A stretch of 64,000 nt of DNA from CAIVAT01 sp037133475 (GTDB taxonomy: Bacteria; Bacteroidota; Bacteroidia; Bacteroidales; FEN-979), in assembly GCA_037133475.1 (NCBI GenBank), contig JBAXOB010000014.1, positions 25,515-89,514 on the forward strand, written 5' to 3'. Made by a program: the position numbers and the translations under genes. Below, piece after piece: positions 50,768-59,558 of this stretch. Within the stretch, counting starts at the first letter, position 1. Every line of letters starts with the position of its first letter. The notes under the pieces are model-generated. The model did not search any database. It was not told where the DNA came from and saw only the letters and a program-made list of their open reading frames with translations.

Positions 50768-53106
50768 TGCCGGCTGAAAAAAGAGATGATGTTGTTAAAA
50801 TACTCATAGTAGAAGACAGGCCCGAGGATGCCGAATTTGACAAAAGAGAAGCAAATAAAGTATTAACATGCTGTGAGTTTCGCGTGGTGGAAACCCGTGA
50901 GGATTTCCTCCACGAACTTGAAACTTTTCAACCTGACCTTGTCCTTTCCGATTACTCGATGCCAACATTTGACGGGCTGACGGCCTTGCAGCTTTCGCTT
51001 GATCACAATCCTGTTACGCCGGTCATTATCGTGACAGGTTCAGTGAATGAGGAAACCGCCGTCGAGTGCATGAAGGCAGGCGCCTCCAACTATGTGATCA
51101 AGGAACAGATGCGCCGGCTGGGACCGGCCATCCTGCATTCTCTGGAAGAAAAAAAGGATAAACTTGCCCGGAAACAATCAGAAGAGGCCTTAAAAGAATC
51201 GGAAGAACGATTCCGGAATTATATCGAACTGGCTCCCGAGGGAATTTTCCTCACAGATTCCAGCGGGCAGTTTCTCATGGTGAATGAAGCAGCCTGCCGG
51301 CTGACTGGCTATACTCCTGTGGAACTGATGGAGAAGAATATAAGGGATCTGGTGTTTCCAGAAGATCTCGGAACCCTGCACCATAATTTCAACATGGTAA
51401 AGGAAACCGGGCAGGATAGTTCAGAAATACCTTACCGCTCGCATGATGGCAAGAGGGGAGTCTGGATCGTAAAATCCGTAAAATTGGGAGACGACCGGTT
51501 TCTGGGGTTTACCCATGACATCACCATCCAGAAAAATGCCGAGGAGGCCCTCCGCAAAAGCGAGATCCGGTTCAGGGAACTGTTTGAAAACGCTCCCATG
51601 GCCTACCAGTCGCTCGACAAGGATGGCAATTACATTGACATGAACCAGGCATTGTGTGACATGCTGGGATATGAGGCACAGGAGATGATGGGAACCTCCT
51701 TCGGCAATTATTGGGATCAGAAGCACCGTGATCAGTTCCCCGGCAACTTCAATTGTTTGGTTACCGAGGGATCGATCCGGGCAGAGGTTCCCCTAGTCAG
51801 TAAAGGCGGAGAGATTATAACCGCCCTGCTTGACGGGAGAACCCAGACCAATAACCAGGGAAATTTCGTTCGCACCCACTGCATCCTGGTGGATATCTCC
51901 AGCCGGAAAAAGAATGAAGCGGAGCTCCTGGCAGCCAAGGAAAAGGCAGAGGAGAGCGACCGTCTTAAGACTGCCTTCCTGAATAACATCTCCCATGAAG
52001 TGCGCACGCCGCTCAACGCACTCATGGGTTTCAGCAACCTGCTCAAGGATTCGGCCACAACCCCTGCCGACCAGGATTATTACCTGAGAATCATTAATCA
52101 TAGCGGGGAAAGGCTGGTTAACGTGATCAATGACATCATCAGCATGGCCATGCTTGAAACAGGCCAGGAGGTTGTACGCGAAAGCCAGTTTGACCTGCTT
52201 GACCTGATGAACGAGGTGTTTATCACCTTCCAGGCGCGCGTTGTAACCTTCGAAATCTGTTTCAACTACCGCCCGGGCATTACCAGGGAGCAGTCGATGA
52301 TCATTTCCGATGAATACAAGATCCGCCAGGTACTGACGAACCTTATCGGCAATTCCCTGAAATTCACAACCAAAGGCAATGTTGAATTTGGCTGCAACCT
52401 GGATGACACAACGCTGACCTTCTTTGTAAAAGATTCAGGAATTGGCATCGCTTCAGAGGATAAGCCCCATGTTTTCGAAAAGTTCTGGAAATCCAAACCC
52501 AGCGGTAACCGGATGTATGAAGGAACCGGCCTGGGACTTGCCATCTGTAAGGCATATGTTACGATGCTTAATGGCAAAGTCTGGATGCAGTCGGAACCTG
52601 GCTCTGGTTCTACCTTCTGGTTTACAATTCCATACCGGCAACCGGAAAAGCAACCCATTCCCGGTATCCCAGTAACACCGGCCGACCGGTCTCATCCGGT
52701 TCGACCAAAGACAATACTCGTGGCTGATGATGAGTACGACAACTTCCTGCTGCTGGAAATCATCCTGCAGAAGTTCAACGTCGGGTTAATCCATGTCTGG
52801 AATGGCATGGAAGCAGTAGAAGTATGCCGCAACAACCAACAGATCGATTTTATCCTGATGGACCTTAAGATGCCGGTTATGGATGGCATGGAGGCCACCC
52901 GCCTTATCAAACTGATGAACCCGGAAATCCCGATCATTGCTGTCACCGCCTATGCCATGAGCGGCGATGAAACCAAGGCGCTTGATGGAGGATGCGACTG
53001 GTACCTGTCAAAGCCCCTCAGAAAAGAGGTGCTGCTCGAAAAACTACGCCAGATGGGATTGATTAACGATGTATTGTCCTATGCACCGGGAGGTGCACAT
53101 TTCTGA
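50767..53106 (+). CDS. Hybrid histidine kinase: REC, PAS, PAS, HisKA, HATPase, REC
   Basis: 779 aa. An N-terminal receiver (about 10-125; ILIVEDRPEDAEFD, LVLSDYSMPTFDG) precedes two PAS domains (about 145-265 and 270-390; RNYIELAPEGIFLTDSSG and FRELFENAPMAYQSLDKDG). HisKA has His410 in ISHEVRTPLNALMGF; HATPase has DSGIGIASED and GTGLGLAICK; a C-terminal receiver carries ILVADDEYDN and FILMDLKMPVMDG. Having receivers at both ends suggests it takes phosphate from another kinase and passes it on. It is translationally coupled to the preceding receiver gene. Confidence 0.94.
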   Translation: MPAEKRDDVVKILIVEDRPEDAEFDKREANKVLTCCEFRVVETREDFLHELETFQPDLVLSDYSMPTFDGLTALQLSLDHNPVTPVIIVTGSVNEETAVECMKAGASNYVIKEQMRRLGPAILHSLEEKKDKLARKQSEEALKESEERFRNYIELAPEGIFLTDSSGQFLMVNEAACRLTGYTPVELMEKNIRDLVFPEDLGTLHHNFNMVKETGQDSSEIPYRSHDGKRGVWIVKSVKLGDDRFLGFTHDITIQKNAEEALRKSEIRFRELFENAPMAYQSLDKDGNYIDMNQALCDMLGYEAQEMMGTSFGNYWDQKHRDQFPGNFNCLVTEGSIRAEVPLVSKGGEIITALLDGRTQTNNQGNFVRTHCILVDISSRKKNEAELLAAKEKAEESDRLKTAFLNNISHEVRTPLNALMGFSNLLKDSATTPADQDYYLRIINHSGERLVNVINDIISMAMLETGQEVVRESQFDLLDLMNEVFITFQARVVTFEICFNYRPGITREQSMIISDEYKIRQVLTNLIGNSLKFTTKGNVEFGCNLDDTTLTFFVKDSGIGIASEDKPHVFEKFWKSKPSGNRMYEGTGLGLAICKAYVTMLNGKVWMQSEPGSGSTFWFTIPYRQPEKQPIPGIPVTPADRSHPVRPKTILVADDEYDNFLLLEIILQKFNVGLIHVWNGMEAVEVCRNNQQIDFILMDLKMPVMDGMEATRLIKLMNPEIPIIAVTAYAMSGDETKALDGGCDWYLSKPLRKEVLLEKLRQMGLINDVLSYAPGGAHF

Positions 53107-53881
53107 TTCCTGTCAGATTTTAAGGCGGTTGGTTAGTTGCTTTAGAATTCTTTTACCAGGAACAGATAACCAGGAATCCGCTTTAACAGAAAGCATCTCC
53201 CGGTGTTTTGTGTCTCCCGGAAATTATTCTGTCGCAGACTTACAGTTTAATTTTTGCATAGAACATTTTTCTTTATTGTTTTTTCCACTGTGATTCCCCT
53301 CTCCATTTTTCTGGTTTTCAGTCCCCGGGCGGCAACTGCCATTTGATGCAACCCAGCTGATTCAAGGTGGAAAATTATTATACACCTACTTGTAATGGTG
53401 CAAAATTATAAAAAAGAAGATGTAAGTAAAGTAAATTTCTAACTAGTTATTCACAAACAGTTCACGTGATTCCTAACTAATAACCCATATCCTTAATAGC
53501 CTATATGAAAAAACAGGCCATAACATAAAGAGATAATCATTATGGTGTAAAATATTTTTACATGCCGGTTTCCGTAACCCGTTCATTTTATTTGTATTAT
53601 ACCATCACGCTTCGCATCGCCGGTTTACCATTCAGAGGGAAAAATTCCCATGCAGGGAAAAAACAAAAAGCAATGAATCACCTCCCGTTCGGAATGCACG
53701 CGCGGGGATGAAAGTATTACCTGAATTTCGTCATTTCGTCAGATTTTATTCCCGATCATTGTATCTTAGCTAAAAAATCCACCTGGCATACTGCCGGTAA
53801 TTTATTCTTACCAGTTGGGTCTGTACCATTGGGAACAGAGTCCCGTTCAGGAAAATTCAAACTAAAATATGCTTGATTTAC
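53107..53881. other. Gene-free AT-rich stretch of about 770 bases
   Basis: No frame here looks like a real protein; the only listed-length frame (to 53293) runs out of the preceding gene in another register. The middle (about 53370-53560) is AT-rich with short A-tracts. A weak TATCTTAG box near 53762 may serve the pentapeptide gene. No RNA gene or repeat family was recognised. Confidence 0.6.
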
Positions 53882-54457
53882 ATGACCAATCCTGCCTATA
53901 TCTGCGACAAACGCTATGATAAAACAGATTTCACCCGCATTACCATGGAAAAGGGTGATTATGAAAACTGCGATTTTAAAAATTGTGACTTTTCAAATAC
54001 CGATTTATCGGCCATCAAATTTACAGGGTGCCGCTTTTCCGACTGCAACCTGAGCATGGCAAAGCTGCACAAAACCTCTTTCAGGGATGCGCAGTTCAAC
54101 GGGTGTAAACTATTAGGGCTCCGCTTTGAAAACTGCACTGAATTTCTCTTTTCCGCCGGGTTTGACGGTTGCAACCTGAACCTCTCCTCCTTTTTTAAAA
54201 TGAAGCTTAAACAAACTCATTTTAAACACTGCACTCTTCGGGAGACCGATTTCACACAGGCCGATTTAACCGCTGCTGTTTTTGATGACTGCGACCTCTC
54301 CAGGGCCACTTTTGAGAATTCGGTACTCGAAAAGGCAGACCTGCGAAGTTCCTATCTTTACTCCATCGATCCTGAGAAAAACAGGATAAAAAAGGCAAAA
54401 TTTTCCCGGGCCGGGATTGCAGGACTTCTGGACAAGTACGACATTGAAATAGAATAG
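53882..54457 (+). CDS. Pentapeptide-repeat protein, 191 aa
   Basis: About 20 consecutive pentapeptides of the form A(D/N)LXX, here mostly with aromatic or Cys centres: CDFKNCDFSNTDLSAIKFTG, CRFSDCNLSMAKL, CDLSRATFENSVLEKADLRS. These fold into a right-handed square beta-helix. Many such proteins are of unknown function; some mimic DNA and protect gyrase (Qnr, MfpA). It resembles Qnr-like cytoplasmic members in length and in having one central break (residues about 85-100). The frame opens with TTG 53873, but ATG 53882 is the better start. It converges on the dnaE gene, 6 bases away. Confidence 0.9.
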   Translation: MTNPAYICDKRYDKTDFTRITMEKGDYENCDFKNCDFSNTDLSAIKFTGCRFSDCNLSMAKLHKTSFRDAQFNGCKLLGLRFENCTEFLFSAGFDGCNLNLSSFFKMKLKQTHFKHCTLRETDFTQADLTAAVFDDCDLSRATFENSVLEKADLRSSYLYSIDPEKNRIKKAKFSRAGIAGLLDKYDIEIE

Positions 54458-54463
54458 CCTTCG

Positions 54464-57400
54464 CTACCCTCTCGGATCGGCTTTCAGCGGCATCTTCGCC
54501 ATCTGGTCGACATTCATGCTGGGAAAGCCGAACTCCTCCACGATTTTCCCCTTGACAAGATATACCCCGTCGCCCCGGAACGGGTACTGCGTGACCGCCT
54601 TCGGGAAATGAACGGTATCGAAAAAACGGCCGTTAACATCGATAAAGGTGCCGAAATGCATCCACTCCTTTTTGATCGTCCTGACATATTTGATCGTCAC
54701 CAGCAATCCCAGCATGCGGACAGTCTTTCCCACGCAGCCCGCCATTTCGTGGGCCAGGATGTCGCCCCGGAATTTTGTTTCCAGCAGGTCGAAATAGCTG
54801 TAGGTTATCGGGAAGCCGAGCAGTTCTATCTCGTCGTACACATCGGTAAGGATATTCTGCTCCAGGAGGGGGAGTTCGAAGCGTTTCACCGGCAGGGCGC
54901 TGAACATCGACGCCTGGACCGTGAGCTGATTGTCGGTATCGTCATTTCCCGAAGCGCTGAATCCTGCCGCCACCGTGGATTCCCCGTTCTTCTGGCCGGC
55001 TGCCGGCTGGTTTCTTCCCAGGAGCATATGGGCCTCCCATAGCAGCGACGCCTTGGGTTTGCCGGTAAAGCGGAAGGCCCCGGCCCGGATCAGGATGATG
55101 AGCTGGTCGAGGGTGACCGGCACCCGCCCGATAAAATCCTCCAGGCCCGCATAGGGAATTTCGGCAGGCTGCCCGGAATCAGGAATGCGCAATTTAACAA
55201 TCGACTTTGCCATGGCAGCCTCCAGGTTGGCCACATGGATAAATCCCAGGTAGATATCGTTCCCCCTGATACAGGTCTTATATTCACTCCGGTTTACGCA
55301 GGGCACATGCAGGTTTGCTCCCGAGATCCTGGCTTCATTGAAATAGACCCAGGAGGAGTAAAAGCCTCCGAAATTGTTGATGACTCCCGTGATAAACTCC
55401 AGCGGGTAATGGGCTTTCAGGTAAAGGCTCTGGTAGCTTTCCACGGCATAGGAGGCTGAATGTGCCTTTGAAAAGGAATAGCCGGCAAAGGATTCGATCT
55501 GCCGCCACACCTCCTTTGTCACCTCTTCGGGATAACCCGCGATCCGGCAGTTTTCGAAGAATTTGTCGATGATACGCTGCAACTCCTTCTTCGATCGGTA
55601 CTTCCCGCTCATCGCCCTGCGGATCACATCGGCATCAGCCAGGTCGAGGCCGGCAAAGTGGTGACAGATCTTCAGCACATCCTCCTGGTAAACCATAACC
55701 CCGTAGGTCTCCTTTAGCTGCTCCTCCATCACGGGATGCAGGTATTTGAACTTATCGGGATGGTGAAACCTGAAGATGTACTCCTTCATCATCCCCGAGC
55801 GCGCCACGCCGGGCCGGATGATCGAACTGGCCGCCACCAGCGTGCGGTAGTTGTCGCAATTCAGTTTTTTCAGCAACCCCCGCATGGCCGGGCTCTCCAC
55901 GTAAAAGCACCCGATGGTCCTGGCGTTGCGGAGCAGCTCCTTCACCTTCTCATCCTCCTTGAAGGCGCCAACCTGGTGAACATCGACACTGACCCCCCTG
56001 TTCCTTTTCACGATTTCCGCCGCCTCATAGATATGGCCGATTCCCCGCTGGCTCAGGATATCGAGCTTCTCAAAACCGATGTCCTCGGCCACGTACATGT
56101 CGAACTGGGTGGTCGGGAACCCCTTCGGGGGCAGGTCAAGCGCCGTATAGCAGGTGATGGACTCTTCCGAGATCAGCACCCCGCCGGCATGAATACTCCG
56201 CAGGTTGGGAAAATCGGCCATCATCTCCCCCAGTTCATTGATCTTCCTGATAATCTTGTTCTGATTTACCGCCTCCTCCGGATTCTTCAGATAGGCATCG
56301 ATCTCCTGCTTCGGCAGTCCGTGCACCTTCCCCAGTTCCCTGCAGATCGATTTATCCCTGAAGGTTGACATGGCGCCGAGCAGGGCGGTATGTTCATGAC
56401 CGTAACGCTTGAAAATATAGTCGAGCACCTCGTCGCGCTCCTTCCAGGAATAGTCGATATCGAAATCGGGCGGCGAGGTGCGCTTGGGGTTGATGAACCG
56501 TTCAAAATAGAGGTCGAGCTCGATGGGATCGACATCGGTAATTCGCAGGCAATAGGCCACAATGCTGTTGGCGCCGCTCCCCCTGCCTACATGGTAATAA
56601 CCCCGCGACATGGAGTACCGGATAATATCCCATGTGATCAGAAAATAGGAGGCAAAACCCATCTTATCAATAATCTCCAGTTCATGACGGATACGCCGCC
56701 GGGCCTCGCTATGCCCCTTGCCATACCTGTACTGAAGCCCGTCCATGGCCAGCTTCTCCAGGAGGATGAGATCGTCGTAACGGCTGCCCGTATAGGTTTG
56801 CTTGTTCTTGCAGGCCTTGAAGTCAAAATCGATGGAACAGGCCTCCATGATCTTCTCCGTATTCCGGATAATCTCCGGGAAATCGCGGCAAACCGCCCGG
56901 AGCTCTGCAACCGGCAGCATGATCTCGTCAGGAGCGGCAATCTGCCGGGGCTCCAGCCTGCTCAGCAGCACGTTATGGTCAACCGCACGGAAGTTGCAGT
57001 GCAGTTCGTATTCCTGCCGGTTGCGGAAGGTCACCGGCGCCAGGAGCACCATCCTGGGAATAAGGTCACGGTGACGCGACAGCATCAGCGGACTGAGGTC
57101 GGACGGGCGGATGCCGATCAGCCCGTGGTGCGTAACCCGCGGGGGCCGGCCCTGCGCGGCCGCGACATGCCAGGGACAAATCCAGAACACATGCTCCAGC
57201 CCGGGCGGCCGGTCGGGCAGCGGCTGGTTATTCAGATTATGAAAGCTAAGGAATTCATTCACCTCGCGAAATCCTTCATTATCTTTCGCCAAACCGGTAT
57301 AGAGATATTCATCCCCCCTGCGAAACTCAATCCCCCCCACAGGCCTGATCCCCTTCGCCTTGCAGGCCGCCACAAAATCCATGATACCCGTGGAGTTGTT

Positions 57401-57514
57401 GATGTCGGTAAGCGCTAGGGTATCCACCCCGCACCGCACAGCCTCCTCCACGAGGTTCTCAACAGAGATGGTCCCGTAGCGGAGCGAATAGTATGAATGG
57501 GAAGAGAGATACAT
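54464..57514 (-). CDS. dnaE: DNA polymerase III alpha subunit, error-prone DnaE2-like
   Basis: 1016 aa, shorter than replicative DnaE. Domains in order: PHP (about 1-200), polymerase palm and fingers (catalytic Asp350 and Asp352 in PPDFDIDYSW; GFEKLDILSQRGIGH), helix-hairpin-helix and an OB-fold region near the C-terminus; no tau-binding tail is visible. PHP metal ligands are degraded: the usual HxH at the start reads SSHS, and TDHxN reads TDINN. Loss of PHP activity and of the tau tail is typical of mutagenic DnaE2 types that work with a Y-family partner, and DinB lies at the right edge on the same strand. A dyad-rich region precedes the start. Confidence 0.9.
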   Translation of the reverse strand: MYLSSHSYYSLRYGTISVENLVEEAVRCGVDTLALTDINNSTGIMDFVAACKAKGIRPVGGIEFRRGDEYLYTGLAKDNEGFREVNEFLSFHNLNNQPLPDRPPGLEHVFWICPWHVAAAQGRPPRVTHHGLIGIRPSDLSPLMLSRHRDLIPRMVLLAPVTFRNRQEYELHCNFRAVDHNVLLSRLEPRQIAAPDEIMLPVAELRAVCRDFPEIIRNTEKIMEACSIDFDFKACKNKQTYTGSRYDDLILLEKLAMDGLQYRYGKGHSEARRRIRHELEIIDKMGFASYFLITWDIIRYSMSRGYYHVGRGSGANSIVAYCLRITDVDPIELDLYFERFINPKRTSPPDFDIDYSWKERDEVLDYIFKRYGHEHTALLGAMSTFRDKSICRELGKVHGLPKQEIDAYLKNPEEAVNQNKIIRKINELGEMMADFPNLRSIHAGGVLISEESITCYTALDLPPKGFPTTQFDMYVAEDIGFEKLDILSQRGIGHIYEAAEIVKRNRGVSVDVHQVGAFKEDEKVKELLRNARTIGCFYVESPAMRGLLKKLNCDNYRTLVAASSIIRPGVARSGMMKEYIFRFHHPDKFKYLHPVMEEQLKETYGVMVYQEDVLKICHHFAGLDLADADVIRRAMSGKYRSKKELQRIIDKFFENCRIAGYPEEVTKEVWRQIESFAGYSFSKAHSASYAVESYQSLYLKAHYPLEFITGVINNFGGFYSSWVYFNEARISGANLHVPCVNRSEYKTCIRGNDIYLGFIHVANLEAAMAKSIVKLRIPDSGQPAEIPYAGLEDFIGRVPVTLDQLIILIRAGAFRFTGKPKASLLWEAHMLLGRNQPAAGQKNGESTVAAGFSASGNDDTDNQLTVQASMFSALPVKRFELPLLEQNILTDVYDEIELLGFPITYSYFDLLETKFRGDILAHEMAGCVGKTVRMLGLLVTIKYVRTIKKEWMHFGTFIDVNGRFFDTVHFPKAVTQYPFRGDGVYLVKGKIVEEFGFPSMNVDQMAKMPLKADPRG

Positions 57515-57564
57515 GGCAAAATGGCAAGACAGTGAAACAGCAATACAACTTTTTGATCATATTC

Positions 57565-57592
57565 TAATCACTATCCGGATTACAATATAATC
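57565..57592 (-). promoter_or_regulatory. Overlapping TAATC/GATTA dyads upstream of dnaE
   Basis: TAATC (57565-57569), GATTA (57578-57582) and TAATC (57588-57592); the last two form the 15-bp dyad GATTA-CAATA-TAATC. The element begins 51 bases upstream of the dnaE start and may be an operator for a damage-response repressor. Assignment tentative. Confidence 0.35.
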
Positions 57593-57690
57593 ATTATTTT
57601 TGCATTTTGGATGAAAAATGACAGGTTACATCATCCTTTTGCCTTCCAAAAACGGGCAGGTTCACTGCCATGAATTCCGATATTTTGTAA

Positions 57691-57714
57691 TTAGCCCTTT
57701 TATGCTTATTTTTG
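57691..57714 (+). promoter_or_regulatory. SatD-type operator over the promoter of the satD-like gene
   Basis: TTAGCCCTTTTATGCTTATTTT (57691-57712, written as TTAGCCCTTTTATG then CTTATTTT) matches the 22-bp unit of the array at 59129-59237 at about 18 of 22 positions. It overlaps the -7 element TATTTTTG (57707-57714), so binding there would block transcription of the gene at 57756. Confidence 0.6.
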
Positions 57715-57755
57715 GCTCTTGCCATAAATCAATCTTGTAAATAATAACCAGCATC

Positions 57756-58397
57756 ATGATTTCAGCTTCCTACATTACGGCAGATATTGCCAATTCAACG
57801 CAGTTGTTTTCAAGTAAGGAGATGGAGCGCCTCGCGGATGAAATCAGGCAGATTCTAACTGCCGGGCAGTGCATTTTCAGTTTCAGCCGCTTTGATTCCT
57901 TCCAGGCGATGCAGCGGGATCCCCTTAAATCGCTTGATCTGGTTATGCAGATCCGTTCGGCGGTGAGAAAATTCAACCGTCAGAAACCCGACATCCGGAT
58001 TTGCCTGGGGCTGGGTTATGCGGCCCCTGAAATCACCGACTTTACCTTTGTAAAAGATGACCTGTTTGTCAATACAGGCAGGGCATTTGACAAAATGGTG
58101 CAGGAGCGGCAATGGTTTAAAATTATCGTATCAGAAAAGGAGCCGAACCCCGGGCAGCCAGGATTCACTGCCATCGGGCTCTTCATGGATTTCCTTTTCC
58201 GCCGGTTGACCTATAAGCAGGCAGGGGTGCTGTCGGACCTGCTGCACGATTATCCCCAAAAAGAAATTGCCAGGCTCCACGGGAAAAGCATGCCAACCAT
58301 CAACCGGCAGGTCAGCGCCCTTTCGTGGGAAAACTTAAAGACAATCAACACTTTATACAGGGCGCTCATTCAACAAAACAGCCACTATGCAATTTGA
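57756..58397 (+). CDS. SatD-like protein with C-terminal helix-turn-helix
   Basis: 213 aa. The N-terminal half has a nucleotide-cyclase-like start (SASYITADIANSTQLFSSKE) and matches the SatD family as I recall it. The C-terminal 60 residues form a sigma-like helix-turn-helix (QAGVLSDLLHDYPQKEIARL, then HGKSMPTINRQVSAL), so it probably binds DNA. It overlaps the DUF3307 gene by 11 bases, a pairing seen in other Bacteroidota. A copy of the 22-bp operator-like element covers its promoter and four more copies follow the operon, which suggests autoregulation. What it senses is unknown. Confidence 0.75.
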   Translation: MISASYITADIANSTQLFSSKEMERLADEIRQILTAGQCIFSFSRFDSFQAMQRDPLKSLDLVMQIRSAVRKFNRQKPDIRICLGLGYAAPEITDFTFVKDDLFVNTGRAFDKMVQERQWFKIIVSEKEPNPGQPGFTAIGLFMDFLFRRLTYKQAGVLSDLLHDYPQKEIARLHGKSMPTINRQVSALSWENLKTINTLYRALIQQNSHYAI

Positions 58398-59100
58398 TTT
58401 ATTATTGAAACTTGTTGCAGCACACCTGCTTAGCGACTTTTTTTTCCAGTCATCCGGATGGGTCAGATCCCGGAACCGCCTCCATTTCCGTGCCTGGCAG
58501 TTATACTTGCACGGGTTGATAACAGGTTTGACGGTGGTTGTGGTTTGCGGCCCCGGCCTGTGGTTCGTGGGAATGATCATTGCACTCAGCCACATTTTTC
58601 TCGACGGGATCAAATCATTTCTTAAACAGACCACAGCCGTATTTGTTGCCGACCAATTGATGCATCTTATGATTCTTACATTATGCTGGTCGGTGTTTAC
58701 CCGGCTGGCATGGGACTTTCCCCTTATCATCAGGCTTTACGGCGATCCGCAGGTGTGGTTGTATGTCACCGCGCTGTTGTTTCTTACCGCGCCCTCCGGC
58801 ATGCTCGTAGCCATGCTTACCGACCGCTGGCGGAAACAGCTTCCAGGTCTTAAAGCGGGCTCCTCCAGCCTGGATAAAGCCGGCATGCTGATCGGTATTA
58901 TTGAACGATTTCTGATCTTTTACTTTGTACTCAACGGGAAATTCGAAGCCATAGGTCTGCTGATCGCCGCCAAATCGCTGCTCCGCTTCAATGAGAAAGA
59001 ACGGCCGGAAGAGAAAACCGAATACCTGCTTGTCGGAACCCTGATCAGCGTGGCACTGGCTGCCGCAACCGCCGTTCTTGTATTAAAAATCCCCCTGTAA
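58387..59100 (+). CDS. DUF3307 membrane protein
   Basis: 237 aa with about six hydrophobic segments. The N-terminal signature LLLKLVAAHLLSDFFFQSSG and a later LSHIFLDGIKSFLK are the conserved DUF3307 motifs, with His and Asp in the first membrane helices. Function unknown. It is translationally coupled (11-base overlap) to the SatD-like gene. The 22-bp repeat array begins 28 bases after its stop. Confidence 0.87.
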   Translation: MQFDLLLKLVAAHLLSDFFFQSSGWVRSRNRLHFRAWQLYLHGLITGLTVVVVCGPGLWFVGMIIALSHIFLDGIKSFLKQTTAVFVADQLMHLMILTLCWSVFTRLAWDFPLIIRLYGDPQVWLYVTALLFLTAPSGMLVAMLTDRWRKQLPGLKAGSSSLDKAGMLIGIIERFLIFYFVLNGKFEAIGLLIAAKSLLRFNEKERPEEKTEYLLVGTLISVALAAATAVLVLKIPL

Positions 59101-59128
59101 AGCGTTTTCTTCACGAACCCTGCTATAC

Positions 59129-59237
59129 TTAGCTATTTCATGCTAATATTGCCATCTTTAGCTATTTTATGCTAATATTGATATTATTAGCCTTTTTATG
59201 CTAATATTAACACGATTAGTCTTATTACGCTAATATT
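59129..59237 (+). repeat. Four tandem operator-like repeats, 29-bp period
   Basis: Copies start at 59129, 59158, 59187 and 59216. Each has a 22-bp unit near TTAGCTATTTTATGCTAA followed by TATT, with TTAGC and GCTAA as inverted arms 8 bases apart, then 7 unrelated spacer bases. Copy 4 is the most diverged (TTAGT, ACGCTAA). The same unit lies over the promoter of the SatD-like gene. No protein is encoded here. Confidence 0.9.
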
Positions 59238-59558
59238 CTACAACATCCCGATCTCACGACCCATGGTAATTCTTTTTAATCCCCCGGGTTTGAGAAAAGA
59301 GAGCGGCGACGGGCTGTTGAAAAATTGAAAATCAAATTCAATTTTGATTAATTTCGTCCCGGTCAACGTTGTGACATTTCAACTTCACCAAAGAAATCCG
59401 TTTAAACCCGGATGGCGGCCAGAAAAGTATCCGCCAACGGTAACCAAATAAACCTGTTAAGATTGCCAGGAGGAAAAATCTTCAGAACTATATTCATGCA
59501 ACCCGTGATTGATCATTTGCAGGTATTCCGGGCAGCCTGAAAAAACAAATAGAATGCT
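59238..59558. other. Non-coding gap before the C45 hydrolase
   Basis: About 320 bases with no supported gene. It contains the imperfect dyad ATCAAATTCAATTTTGAT (59331-59348). A promoter for the hydrolase must lie here, but no perfect TAnnTTTG is visible. Confidence 0.5.

Noticed and set aside
56390..57418. Plus-strand frame of 342 codons
   Set aside because: Antisense to dnaE; the length reflects the high G/C content of third positions.
59129..59237. CRISPR array
   Set aside because: Repeats are 22 bp with only 7-bp spacers and no cas genes nearby; operator-like or iteron-like repeats fit better.
59129..59237. Replication-origin iterons
   Set aside because: No Rep gene, DnaA boxes or partition genes in the window, and a matching unit lies over the SatD-like promoter, which favours transcriptional control.
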